Below are positions 42,079-50,918 of a stretch of 64,000 nucleotides of DNA, one piece after another. The position numbers and the translations under genes are program-made. Source of the stretch: Paenibacillus cremeus (GTDB lineage: Bacteria > Bacillota > Bacilli > Paenibacillales > NBRC-103111); contig NZ_VNJI01000004.1 of NCBI RefSeq assembly GCF_007786445.1, positions 124,001-188,000 on the forward strand, in the 5' to 3' direction. The stretch's first letter is position 1; each line of letters begins with the position of its first letter. The notes below the pieces were generated by a model, which had not been told where the DNA came from, did no database searches, and was given only the letters and a program-made list of their open reading frames with translations.

Positions 42079-44433
42079 TCACATGTCGTCCACTCTGCGC
42101 TGGAGCGAGGATGCATGCGCATTTCGGTAATCCATCGGCGAAACGCCCTCGTGTTTTTTGAATACGCGTAAAAAGGTGGTCCGGCTGCTGATTCCGACCA
42201 GGTCGGCGATGTGACTGATTTTGTAATCCGTCGTAAGCAGCAGCTCCTTGGCCTTCTCCATCCGCACAAAGCTGATGTATTCCGAAATCCCGATTCCCGC
42301 GCCTTCCTTAAAGATGCGTGAAACATATTTGGCGGATAAGCCGATCTCGCCCGAAATGCTTTCTAAATAAATGTCCTTATGATAATTTTTATCGATGTAG
42401 TTGCTAATCACTGAAATCATCGTTTTCGAACGCGGTTCGTTTTTAAACACCGTTTCATGAATGATACGCTCATAAAAATGAAACAGCTTCTGCAGCCGGT
42501 CGCTCAATTCATTAGGGCGTGTGTTTTTACTGCTGAGTACGGCATATTCACTTTCCGAAATGAACTGGTCCACCCGAAGCTGCCTCTCAGCCGTATACCG
42601 GATCCCCGTATTCCATAGCTCTACAAGCAGTGTCCCCAGGTAGGAATATGAAACCCCCCGGCCTCGATTGAGCTCAATCAGCGCCTCCACATCCGCCTTG
42701 ATTCCTTCCAGATTGCCTGCTTTCAGACCATTCACAATCTTGTTCTCGTCCAAGAAGGAGTAATAGTAGGTCTCTTCAATGGTTAATTCCGCCGCATCCG
42801 CTATGGTCGTTACAATCCCGCTCTTTCTGCGGTCCATCGCGGTAATTGCTTCGCTGTACGATTTGGCGATATCCGCCATATTGTCGTATATATTGCCAAT
42901 CCCAATGGTCAACTCGCAGTAAATGGCGTCGTATTCAAACGTCGTTTTTATTTTTTCGATCGCCTGATCGAACCGCGAACGGTCCTCCGACTGCTTCAGG
43001 CTAACCATATATACGTAAAAATCCGGCTCGTATTCCAATAAATAGCCGTTCACATACGGAAGCATGATGCCTCCGATGACCCTTTTCATTTTTTCTTGAA
43101 TCAACAGCCGGTCTCTTTCGCCGATTTCATGATAGTACCGCTCTTTAAACTGAAACATGAAGCAGCAGCACATGTAGCGGTCCGCCGTGAAGCCGATCTC
43201 GTCCAACACTCGGTTGGGGGTATCCTGCTGCTTCCAAGGGTTCCCTCTCAGCAGGTAAATAAAAAACTGATCGAGCAATTCGCTGGAGTATCGGTTAATT
43301 TTCAGAGCTGCATCCTGGTGCTGCTTCACCAGCTGGTCAATCCGCCTGCCAATCGTGTTCCAATCGTCGCTGCTTCGGCTTTTGCCGTACGTGTCCTGCG
43401 TTTTATCGCTTTCGCCCAAAATCTCGCGAATATTTTTAATCGGATTGTAAATGCTGAAGCTGAAAATAAACGAGAACACAACCCCAACGATCATCAGTGT
43501 CAAGCAAATCCATAAAATTAAACTCAAAATGCCCGAGGTTTCGTTGCTGAACGAGGCGATGGGAGTGACGGAATAATAATACAAGCCGTACGTTTCGGAG
43601 GGGATCCGGACAACCAGCGCGTGCTCGCCGTCGACCTTTACATAGGCGTGCTGCTCCTTGCCCTGAAACTGATCGGCGATCTGCCGCGCAGCATTGGGAT
43701 CGAGACTGTCGCTGCTAACCACGAGACGTTGATTTTTATCCAGTATAAAATAGGACGTCTCGGAAAAGATGGAGTTGTTCTTGAGTGTGGAGGTGATCGC
43801 TGAAGCCGAAATACCGGTGACCATTGTGACCAATCTGCCGTTGACATACTGGGTAGTGACACTGGGGATCACCTGCCTCGGATCGACGTGATTATAGCTC
43901 AGTACATCGCTGGGGGGAAGCAGCTCGAAGAAGCTGCCTGACTGCAGCTTTTGCTTCCAAAAGGATTTGTCATAGCCGCTCATGATATAAAACGTGTCGA
44001 AAAATACGTTGAAATCGACTACTTCTTGACTTGTATATACTTTGTCGGTATCGACGTACATAAAGATTTGGTCCACAAACGAGCTCAGCACATTCTGATT
44101 GTTCGCTATGGCCCTAACGACAAGAGGCAAATTCACTTTATCATCGTCACTGAGCAGCCGGTAAGGCTGAACAAAGCGCTGAAACGTATCGCTTAAAATC
44201 AGATTATTGTTCGTGGATTGCGCCATACCCAAATAAACGTCCACCGTACGCGAGGAAAAGCTCAAATTATCGGAAAGCTTCTGCGTGACGTCTTTTTTTA
44301 CGAGGTGGTCGACATTCCAATAAACGATGAGGCCGATGATGACAATAGGCAGCAGCAAAGATAGAAAATAAATAAGAATTTTATTAAACAGCTTGTTTCC
44401 ATAGATCGGATATGCAAACCGGCGCCACTTCAT
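42079..44433 (-). CDS. Membrane-bound AraC-family regulator (YtdP/YesS type), copy 2
   Basis: 784 residues from the ATG at 44433, which has a G-rich site (GAGGGGGGGG) six bases upstream; an earlier in-frame codon at 44457 lies within that site. Two membrane helices (about 19-40 and 295-320) flank an extracytoplasmic sensor. A long cytoplasmic region follows, and a C-terminal AraC double HTH (IYLESISGEIGLSAKYVSRI ... SSRTTFLRVFKKHEGVSPMDYR). It is longer than copy 1, chiefly in the cytoplasmic linker. It sits between the sulfatase and the third binding protein in one apparent operon, so it probably autoregulates that unit. Confidence 0.9.
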   Translation of the reverse strand: MKWRRFAYPIYGNKLFNKILIYFLSLLLPIVIIGLIVYWNVDHLVKKDVTQKLSDNLSFSSRTVDVYLGMAQSTNNNLILSDTFQRFVQPYRLLSDDDKVNLPLVVRAIANNQNVLSSFVDQIFMYVDTDKVYTSQEVVDFNVFFDTFYIMSGYDKSFWKQKLQSGSFFELLPPSDVLSYNHVDPRQVIPSVTTQYVNGRLVTMVTGISASAITSTLKNNSIFSETSYFILDKNQRLVVSSDSLDPNAARQIADQFQGKEQHAYVKVDGEHALVVRIPSETYGLYYYSVTPIASFSNETSGILSLILWICLTLMIVGVVFSFIFSFSIYNPIKNIREILGESDKTQDTYGKSRSSDDWNTIGRRIDQLVKQHQDAALKINRYSSELLDQFFIYLLRGNPWKQQDTPNRVLDEIGFTADRYMCCCFMFQFKERYYHEIGERDRLLIQEKMKRVIGGIMLPYVNGYLLEYEPDFYVYMVSLKQSEDRSRFDQAIEKIKTTFEYDAIYCELTIGIGNIYDNMADIAKSYSEAITAMDRRKSGIVTTIADAAELTIEETYYYSFLDENKIVNGLKAGNLEGIKADVEALIELNRGRGVSYSYLGTLLVELWNTGIRYTAERQLRVDQFISESEYAVLSSKNTRPNELSDRLQKLFHFYERIIHETVFKNEPRSKTMISVISNYIDKNYHKDIYLESISGEIGLSAKYVSRIFKEGAGIGISEYISFVRMEKAKELLLTTDYKISHIADLVGISSRTTFLRVFKKHEGVSPMDYRNAHASSLQRRVDDM

Positions 44434-44500
44434 GCCTAGCCCCCCCCCTCGGCTCACCTGTAAACTTGGAACCTGTCTTGCTGGTTCTCATGACCTTTGT

Positions 44501-45922
44501 TTAGGGTCTCCCGTCCACTATTGTACCATCACTCAGCAGGAATTGGTTGGAATAAGGATAGAAATGTTTTTCCCTACGCATCTTCGGTGTATTATGATAT
44601 CTTTCCAGCTGCTTTTGCGGCTCCCAGAATTCGATCACCCGCTGCTTCAGCGATTGCTTAAGACTCTGGAGGTGACCCTCCGAGGCCAGGTTGTTCCATT
44701 CGTCCAGATCAGCTTCTAAATTGTATAGCTCCTCACTTCCATCTAAATAGCAGCTATACTTCCAGGGTCCGGTTCGGATCATACACCCTGCCAGCTCAGG
44801 ACGGACTAAGATCACTGTTTCCGAAAAGATGGCATCCCGCTTCAGCGGCTGGTCCTCCCACAACGGAAGCAAGCTTACCCCATCGCAGGTGTCCGGAACC
44901 GGGCATTGCGCTGCCTCAGCAAGCGTGGGAAACAGATCGATCAGGCCGATCGGCTGCGAACATTTGGAGCCTGGCTGGATGGTATTCGGCCAACGTATAA
45001 TGAACGGGACCCTCGCTGAGGCATCAAAGAACAAGAACTTCTGCCACGTTCCGTGCTCTCCCCCCATTTCCCCGTGATCGGAGGTATAGATAACGATGGT
45101 ATTTTCCGCCAGACCCAAATAATCCAACGTTTCGAGGAGCCGGCCGATCGCATCATCCACCCATTCCACACACCCGTAATAAGCGGCCAAGGCGCGGAGC
45201 TGATCCTCTTTTGAGTTGAGGCCCGTTTTATTGTTGTAAAATTCATTGCGTACGAACGGCACCGCCCGGTCCAGAGCGTTCTCGGGTACCTGCGGCAGCT
45301 CCACCCTGCCCTCATAATACTCATAATAGTTACGGGGAGCTTTGATCGGAAAGTGAGGCTTGTCAAAATTGACGCTCAAAAAGAATGGCTTCTCCCGATG
45401 CTGGGCCACATGAATCTGAAGCCACTTGGCGGCCTCTGCCACGCAAATCTCCGTTTGTGTCAACGGCAGAGGGATGCCTGATGGACCCGTTGTCTTTACA
45501 ATATCACCCAATCCGGATTCATCGGGAGTGCGGTACGGGTCAGGCTGGTGGGCCTGGCCAAACAAATCGCCGTAAGGACGCTGCTGAAAGCCGTGGAACT
45601 GGTCACCGTTGAAATGCATTTTTCCAATCAGGCATGTGCGGTATCCCTGCGCACCTAAAACACGCGGAATGGTCGCACAGTTCGCTTCCAATATATGTTT
45701 GTTATCATATATGCCGACATTGCGCGAATATTGTCCCGTAATCAGGGAAGCTCTGCTGGGGACACACAATGGATTTTGGCAGTACGCCTGTTCAAAGTAC
45801 ATTCCTTCTTCCGCCAGTCGATCTAAATTCGGTGTGCGGACCAGCGCATTTCCTGCACGGCCTAACACGTGTGGACTATGCTGATCTGACAATAGCAACA
45901 GTATGTTTGGTCTTTGAGACAT
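44501..45922 (-). CDS. Sulfatase (formylglycine type, C-x-P-S-R)
   Basis: A 473-residue type I sulfatase. The metal-binding N-terminus NILLLLSDQHSPHVLG, the modification motif CVPSR (Cys53, converted to formylglycine) followed by ASLITGQYSRNVG, and the later SDHGEMGGEHGTWQK are all in place. No signal peptide is visible, so it should act in the cytoplasm on imported sulfated oligosaccharides. Activation needs a formylglycine-generating enzyme or anSME, not present in this window. It starts at an ATG with AAAGGAG upstream. It heads an operon with a membrane AraC regulator, a binding protein and a Gfo/Idh/MocA enzyme. Alternative: a phosphonate or phosphate hydrolase of the same superfamily. 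Confidence 0.92.
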   Translation of the reverse strand: MSQRPNILLLLSDQHSPHVLGRAGNALVRTPNLDRLAEEGMYFEQAYCQNPLCVPSRASLITGQYSRNVGIYDNKHILEANCATIPRVLGAQGYRTCLIGKMHFNGDQFHGFQQRPYGDLFGQAHQPDPYRTPDESGLGDIVKTTGPSGIPLPLTQTEICVAEAAKWLQIHVAQHREKPFFLSVNFDKPHFPIKAPRNYYEYYEGRVELPQVPENALDRAVPFVRNEFYNNKTGLNSKEDQLRALAAYYGCVEWVDDAIGRLLETLDYLGLAENTIVIYTSDHGEMGGEHGTWQKFLFFDASARVPFIIRWPNTIQPGSKCSQPIGLIDLFPTLAEAAQCPVPDTCDGVSLLPLWEDQPLKRDAIFSETVILVRPELAGCMIRTGPWKYSCYLDGSEELYNLEADLDEWNNLASEGHLQSLKQSLKQRVIEFWEPQKQLERYHNTPKMRREKHFYPYSNQFLLSDGTIVDGRP

Positions 45923-46023
45923 GCTAAACGCTCCTTTGGCTGCATATGCTTTTTATCTAATAATAAAGAGCGTGGCCCAGAAATCGTGATACATTACCGA
46001 CTACCATGTTCCAAAATTCCTCT

Positions 46024-46051
46024 TGTTTCATTTATCCGCTTGGATGTTTCA
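46024..46051 (-). promoter_or_regulatory. Phased TGAAACA half-sites upstream of the sulfatase operon
   Basis: On the minus strand ATAGATGAAACA and ATAAATGAAACA lie exactly 21 bp apart (TGAAACA at 46051-46045 and 46030-46024), the two-turn phasing typical of AraC-type binding. A possible promoter, TTGGAA, 17 bp, TATCAC, lies just downstream, about 70-100 bp before the sulfatase start. Confidence 0.45.
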
Positions 46052-46076
46052 TCTATCTGCTTAAGATCTAGTGTAA

Positions 46077-46108
46077 TGGAAAAGGAGAACCACGATCCTG
46101 GCTCTCCT
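46077..46108 (-). terminator. Intrinsic terminator after the SLH beta-helix gene
   Basis: On the minus strand GGAGAGCC pairs with GGTTCTCC around an eight-nt loop and is followed by TTTTCC. It lies about 35 nt beyond the stop at 46141. Confidence 0.85.
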
Positions 46109-46140
46109 CTCCTTAGTTTAATACTGAGGCATAATACTTA

Positions 46141-49100
46141 TTAATTTACATTTAATACCACATAAGTAATGGTTCCGTCAGGTGCTGTGACCTTCAGCTT
46201 GCAGCCTGCGGTTACGCCTGTAGTGGCAGCAACCGTTGTTCCCGCAGCATTGACAACCGAAACATCTTTCACCGGCTTCAAAGCGATAATGCCGCTCAAG
46301 ACCGCTTGCGCTTGAGTACCGGCTGCTACGGTAAGCTGACCACCAGTTACGCTAAGCACGGTATTGGTATAAGAGAGATCCAAACCATCACTTGGCAGAG
46401 CCGCAGCATTAATCACGCTGGAAGGCAAAGATAATGGATATACTTGAGCTTGAGACAAATTAGCTTGAACCGAGCTGTCAAAGTAAGTAGAGCCTGTTAC
46501 AGTAGCCATTGCCACTGGAGCCTGGGTTGCATAAGTTTTGTTGAAGGTTCTGGTTTGAAGACCGCTAAATTGATAGCTGGAGTTTCCTCTTACCTGAACC
46601 GCTCCACCAGTAGACCCGCCCATCAAAATGTCCAGATTGCTCAATTTGACGTTCGTTCCGTTGTCGATCACAATGGCATAGCGATCATACTTCAGCGTGT
46701 TATCAAAGGTAAGCTTGCTGTCCTGGACGGTAACATTATCCACATACTTCATAAGGATGCCATAAGCCGGGAAGGTCTTGGCATTGGCATAAGTGGACGT
46801 CCGATAGTTACCGCCATTTTTCGCTTCTGCAATGACGGAGAAAGCGTCGGATAGCACCGGCACAAACTTGGCTGCATTATAAGAAGCCGTTAACAGAACA
46901 TTTTTCAGTGTAATGTTTTTGACCGGGTAAACCGCTCCATCTGTAATCGTACCTACAGAGCCAAAATCCACGTTGCCGCCGGTAGTAGAACCTGCAAATC
47001 GCTTAAAGCCTTGAATGACAATCGGGAATCCGCCGTCTCCGCCTGCATTCTTAGACAACACCGCGCCATCAACGGTCACGTCAGAAATCGAACCCGGTCT
47101 TCTGATTTCATTCGGAAGTCTTGCGGCTACTCCATTCACGGCGCCTTCATAACGAGGCGATACACCAAAGGCGATACCACCCGATGTATTGGCCAAGTTG
47201 AGCTTGGACAACGTCACATTGCGGATGTTGGAGCCATCATTGACCCAGATCGCAGCGCCGGTTTTGTTAGCATTGGTTGTCAGCGTCAGGTCTGTTGCTA
47301 CAATGTTTTCCATATCGCCCACGGTTTCAGAGCCCAATTGGAATACGTTCCCGCCTGCGATATCCCCTGCAACGATCTTCTCCACGCGGATGTTGGAAAC
47401 ATGTCTAACAAATCCCAGAGAGAAGTCGCTTCCCAGCTTGGCTACATCATTGCTGGACTTCAAAGTGGTTACATTATAAGCTGTAGCATTGTTGTCGGCC
47501 ATAAAATTGAAGGTGTCTCTTTGACGACCGGACGTGGAATTAGGCAAAATGATATTTTGAACCCGAATGTCATCACAGCCCGTTGTCAAAATGGAGAACC
47601 AACCGCCTTGTTCAATGGTCAGCAAATGACTTTCGTCTGTTCCTCCGATGACGATATTTTTAGCCAATTTTAAAGCAATGGATTTGGTTCCCGTTCCCGC
47701 TGGTGTAGGTGTCCCGGTATACAAATTCATGTTACCGTAGATCTTGGCGGATTTACCGAGAATTTTAATATTTTCTACACGAATCCCCCACATAAGAGCA
47801 TCCTGCCAATAGCTGTGACCATCGTCTTGTCCATTGATGAAAGGCAGATTCAAGCTGCTTTCCGCAGGGTCAATGTTAGGCAATACCACCAATTGGGTAT
47901 TTTCATCCAAATAAAGATGTACATTGCTTCTTAGATGAAGTGTACCGGTCCCAAAGCTGGAGTTGCCCTTGAAGTACAGCGTTCCGCCGCCATTCCGGCT
48001 GGCCGCCACAATCGCTGCATTAATAGCGGCTGTATTATCGGTTCCGCCATAGACGTTTTGTCCAACGGTTTGACCGGTAACAACGGCATCTGCAACAGCC
48101 CCGAATTTGGTTACATCATATTGTCCGGTATAGTAGCTCACCGCATTGGAAGCTGTGCCGGCTGACATCAGCTCGAAGTAATAGGTGGTATCCGGCAGGA
48201 GATTGGTTAAGGTCGCTTTATGACCGGATGTGGTCACGCCTGTATTGACCCAGGTCAGGCCCTTGTCCACGCTGGCATATACGAGAGAGCCATCCTTAGC
48301 GGAAGGTGCTTCCAACACCGCCGTTGTAGGCGTAGTATAGGAAACATCCTCAGCCTTTCTCACCAGATCGGCTGCGGCGGCCGACACATTGAACTTCGTT
48401 GTTCCGGTTTCCGTGTAGTTCTCTGCTGCTGTTGCTGTGGTAGTAGGATAGCCGGAACCGGTAAAGGTGGCCGTGAACATACCGCCAGTTGCAGGAATGG
48501 TCTTGTTTTTCAGTACAAGAGTCAAATCAACCCCGTTATAGTTGCTGAAGTCCGTGTCCTTGATGGTGACGGTTTTGCCGCCGTTGGTAATTTCCACTTT
48601 CGTCCGCAAATCCGCATTGTTGCCTACATTCGCCAGCCAGCTTCTTCCGGACTGGTTATAATTTTTCGCGGCAGCAATAGCATCGTTGTTTAATTCCACA
48701 AAGCCGCGGCCGATTAAGTCAAAGCTGTCTGTAGGAGAAGCCGTGATTCCATCAGGCAGATTAAAGACCAGCGTTCCATACAGGAATTGTCGGTTTGGAT
48801 TGGCTTTGTTAATGGAATACTCCAATACAATATCTTGGGCTTGACCGACCGTATATTGCGCCAGATTCGCTTTTAAAGTAGAGATATGAAGGGCGTACGC
48901 TTTTACCGTTCCATTCTCAGCTGTAACATTCAGCTTGTCACCCTCGACAATATTGCTGGATAAGGCTTTGGGAACTCCAGCGCTGTCTACAACCGCATAG
49001 GTTTGCATCGAGCTGTCGGTCGAACCGATTTCTGCCAAAAGATGCTCCACTTTGTACAGCGGCACCATATTAATGGAATTGGCTGCACCGTCAATGCTGG

Positions 49101-50781
49101 AAATATGAATGCCATTGGTTAATGCTTTGATGTCGGTATTGGCAGAGCTGTTAGGTTTAAACGAGCGAGCCGTTACAACAACACTGGGATCGTTGACATA
49201 CAGTGTGTAGGATTTGCTGCTGTCTAGAGCGGGCAAGCCCGTAATGGCATAGGTTACTGCATCGGTACCATCGATCACACTCATTTTGGCTGCGGACAAA
49301 TCAATATTCGCGGTGCCATCATGAATTGAAATTGTGCTTGGAACTCGTCCTCCATCTATAGGGAGCACAGGGTTCGAAGCGTAGAGAGTAAAGCTAAAGG
49401 TATCTGAAGCCTTCACGTTGGAAGAGAATCCCTTAGGCTCTACAGCAAATCTAGTGGTAGAGCTTGAGCCTGAGCTGGAGGAGCCGCCTCCGGCCGGTCC
49501 AGCAGGCGCAGCCGTAGACGCGTCATTTGGCACGTTTACAGCACCTTCGCCGGAAACCGCCGCCTCTTTGCCTGCATCGACCTTCTTATCATTGATCAGG
49601 ATCGAGCCGGCTGTCTTGACTTTAGTTATGGAAGCACCGGATGCTGTTTTGACAGTAATGGTAAAGCTGCCGGTCGTTTCCATGTTCTCGATGGAGCCGG
49701 AAAGCAGCTGCACATTGGCATCGGCGGAGACGATCACGTTAGGGAAGTTCCCGCTTAAGGTCGTTTCGATTCCCTTGGCAATAGCCTTAATAACTTCTAC
49801 CTTCTGAATCCCCTTAGCACCGGCAGCCAGCTTAGTAGTCTCCAATTTGGTAGAAGAGCCCAGCTTGGCTTGTTCAATGCTGCTGTTGCCTTGCAATTCC
49901 ACTCGAACGGGTTTATCGTTCTTTTTCTCCGTGACCATTGTACCCAGCTTAGAGTTCACAAGATGAAGGCTGTTGGCGCCACCGCCGGCCACATACGTTT
50001 TTCCTTTGACGGTTACACCCTCCAAGGTGATATTCCCCTCGCCGACACCCGGAGTAATATACAAGTTGCCTTCCACTGTCATGTCCTTAAGTGTAATTCC
50101 CGGCTGGGTGACCAGAACATGACCATAGGTTTTGCCTTGCTCACCTGTGTAGGTTGTATCCGCTTTCGAATAAATCGTACTGGCAAACTTGGAAAGCATA
50201 GCAGCTGCTTCGCCACGAGTGATCGGGTTGGCCGGCCCAAAGGTGCCATCCTGGTAGCCGTTGATCACTTCGCTCTCTACTAACGATGCCACTGCATCTT
50301 TCGCGTAGCCTTGGATCGAGCCGGCGTCTTTAAACCTCCCTAGTACATTTGAGCTTCCCTTGTCCAGCTTGGAAACTCTCCAGATGGTCGTAGCGGCTTC
50401 TTCGCGGGTGATGGGGTTATCCGGTTTGACGGAGCCGTCTTCATAACCGGATAAGTAGCCCTCTTTGACCGCTTTTTGGAATTCACCTGAAAACCAATCG
50501 GTCGATTTTACATCAGTAAATGCTGTATTGCCTTGCTCCACATAACCAAAAGCCTTGTTGATCATCGTGATAAACTCGGCTCTGGATATCACCTTGTCTG
50601 GGAGCAATGAGCCATCTTCGTACCCGTTCAGCACATGTTCATTGACTAACTGTGTCATGTACTTCTCTGCCCAATGTCCGGTCAGATCGGAGGCCGCTAC
50701 TGTGCTGATGGGGAGATTGCCAAAGAGTAGGCTGGATATGGCTAAGCCCGCAACGAATTTCTTGATTGGCTTTCGTTTCAT
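46141..50781 (-). CDS. Giant SLH-anchored right-handed beta-helix protein (pectinase-like)
   Basis: 1546 residues. A signal peptide (…LPISTVAA) leads into three N-terminal SLH domains (about 31-210), each with the NGYEDG/SGYEDG/NGYQDG and ITRxEA pattern. A repetitive beta-helix segment (about 220-400), Ig-like and cohesin-like regions, an Fn3-type domain (around 855-920) and a large pectate-lyase-superfamily beta-helix (about 930-1400, opening VTKFGAVADAV…NTAAINAAI) follow. The helix has QRDTFNF and SSNDVAKLGSD where GH28 would have NTDG and DD, so GH28 activity is uncertain. AGAGAGGG precedes the ATG. Its promoter (50843-50907) carries the same operator as that of the adjacent kinase-regulator operon. 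Confidence 0.85.
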   Translation of the reverse strand: MKRKPIKKFVAGLAISSLLFGNLPISTVAASDLTGHWAEKYMTQLVNEHVLNGYEDGSLLPDKVISRAEFITMINKAFGYVEQGNTAFTDVKSTDWFSGEFQKAVKEGYLSGYEDGSVKPDNPITREEAATTIWRVSKLDKGSSNVLGRFKDAGSIQGYAKDAVASLVESEVINGYQDGTFGPANPITRGEAAAMLSKFASTIYSKADTTYTGEQGKTYGHVLVTQPGITLKDMTVEGNLYITPGVGEGNITLEGVTVKGKTYVAGGGANSLHLVNSKLGTMVTEKKNDKPVRVELQGNSSIEQAKLGSSTKLETTKLAAGAKGIQKVEVIKAIAKGIETTLSGNFPNVIVSADANVQLLSGSIENMETTGSFTITVKTASGASITKVKTAGSILINDKKVDAGKEAAVSGEGAVNVPNDASTAAPAGPAGGGSSSSGSSSTTRFAVEPKGFSSNVKASDTFSFTLYASNPVLPIDGGRVPSTISIHDGTANIDLSAAKMSVIDGTDAVTYAITGLPALDSSKSYTLYVNDPSVVVTARSFKPNSSANTDIKALTNGIHISSIDGAANSINMVPLYKVEHLLAEIGSTDSSMQTYAVVDSAGVPKALSSNIVEGDKLNVTAENGTVKAYALHISTLKANLAQYTVGQAQDIVLEYSINKANPNRQFLYGTLVFNLPDGITASPTDSFDLIGRGFVELNNDAIAAAKNYNQSGRSWLANVGNNADLRTKVEITNGGKTVTIKDTDFSNYNGVDLTLVLKNKTIPATGGMFTATFTGSGYPTTTATAAENYTETGTTKFNVSAAAADLVRKAEDVSYTTPTTAVLEAPSAKDGSLVYASVDKGLTWVNTGVTTSGHKATLTNLLPDTTYYFELMSAGTASNAVSYYTGQYDVTKFGAVADAVVTGQTVGQNVYGGTDNTAAINAAIVAASRNGGGTLYFKGNSSFGTGTLHLRSNVHLYLDENTQLVVLPNIDPAESSLNLPFINGQDDGHSYWQDALMWGIRVENIKILGKSAKIYGNMNLYTGTPTPAGTGTKSIALKLAKNIVIGGTDESHLLTIEQGGWFSILTTGCDDIRVQNIILPNSTSGRQRDTFNFMADNNATAYNVTTLKSSNDVAKLGSDFSLGFVRHVSNIRVEKIVAGDIAGGNVFQLGSETVGDMENIVATDLTLTTNANKTGAAIWVNDGSNIRNVTLSKLNLANTSGGIAFGVSPRYEGAVNGVAARLPNEIRRPGSISDVTVDGAVLSKNAGGDGGFPIVIQGFKRFAGSTTGGNVDFGSVGTITDGAVYPVKNITLKNVLLTASYNAAKFVPVLSDAFSVIAEAKNGGNYRTSTYANAKTFPAYGILMKYVDNVTVQDSKLTFDNTLKYDRYAIVIDNGTNVKLSNLDILMGGSTGGAVQVRGNSSYQFSGLQTRTFNKTYATQAPVAMATVTGSTYFDSSVQANLSQAQVYPLSLPSSVINAAALPSDGLDLSYTNTVLSVTGGQLTVAAGTQAQAVLSGIIALKPVKDVSVVNAAGTTVAATTGVTAGCKLKVTAPDGTITYVVLNVN

Positions 50782-50842
50782 TTTTCTACCCTCTCTACTG
50801 TTTTTATGATTAGCGAACGGAATAGCCTGCGCGCTTAGTGAA

Positions 50843-50907
50843 ATTATAGTGCTGATCGTCCAAGACCTGAATTGAATATCTTAACGACATTGTTTGAATT
50901 ATTATCA
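50843..50907 (-). promoter_or_regulatory. Promoter with YesN-type operator, copy A
   Basis: A 34-bp block (50874-50907) containing TCAAAC-N5-GTTAA on the minus strand is followed, after a 21-bp unrelated spacer, by GCACTATAAT (TATAAT 50848-50843). The block and its distance to the -10 are identical to those at 54356-54420 except for one base (T/C in TGATAAYAATT), while spacer and flanks differ. No good -35 is seen, so activator dependence is likely. It drives the SLH beta-helix gene. Confidence 0.75.
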
Positions 50908-50918
50908 TCGACCTGTAT

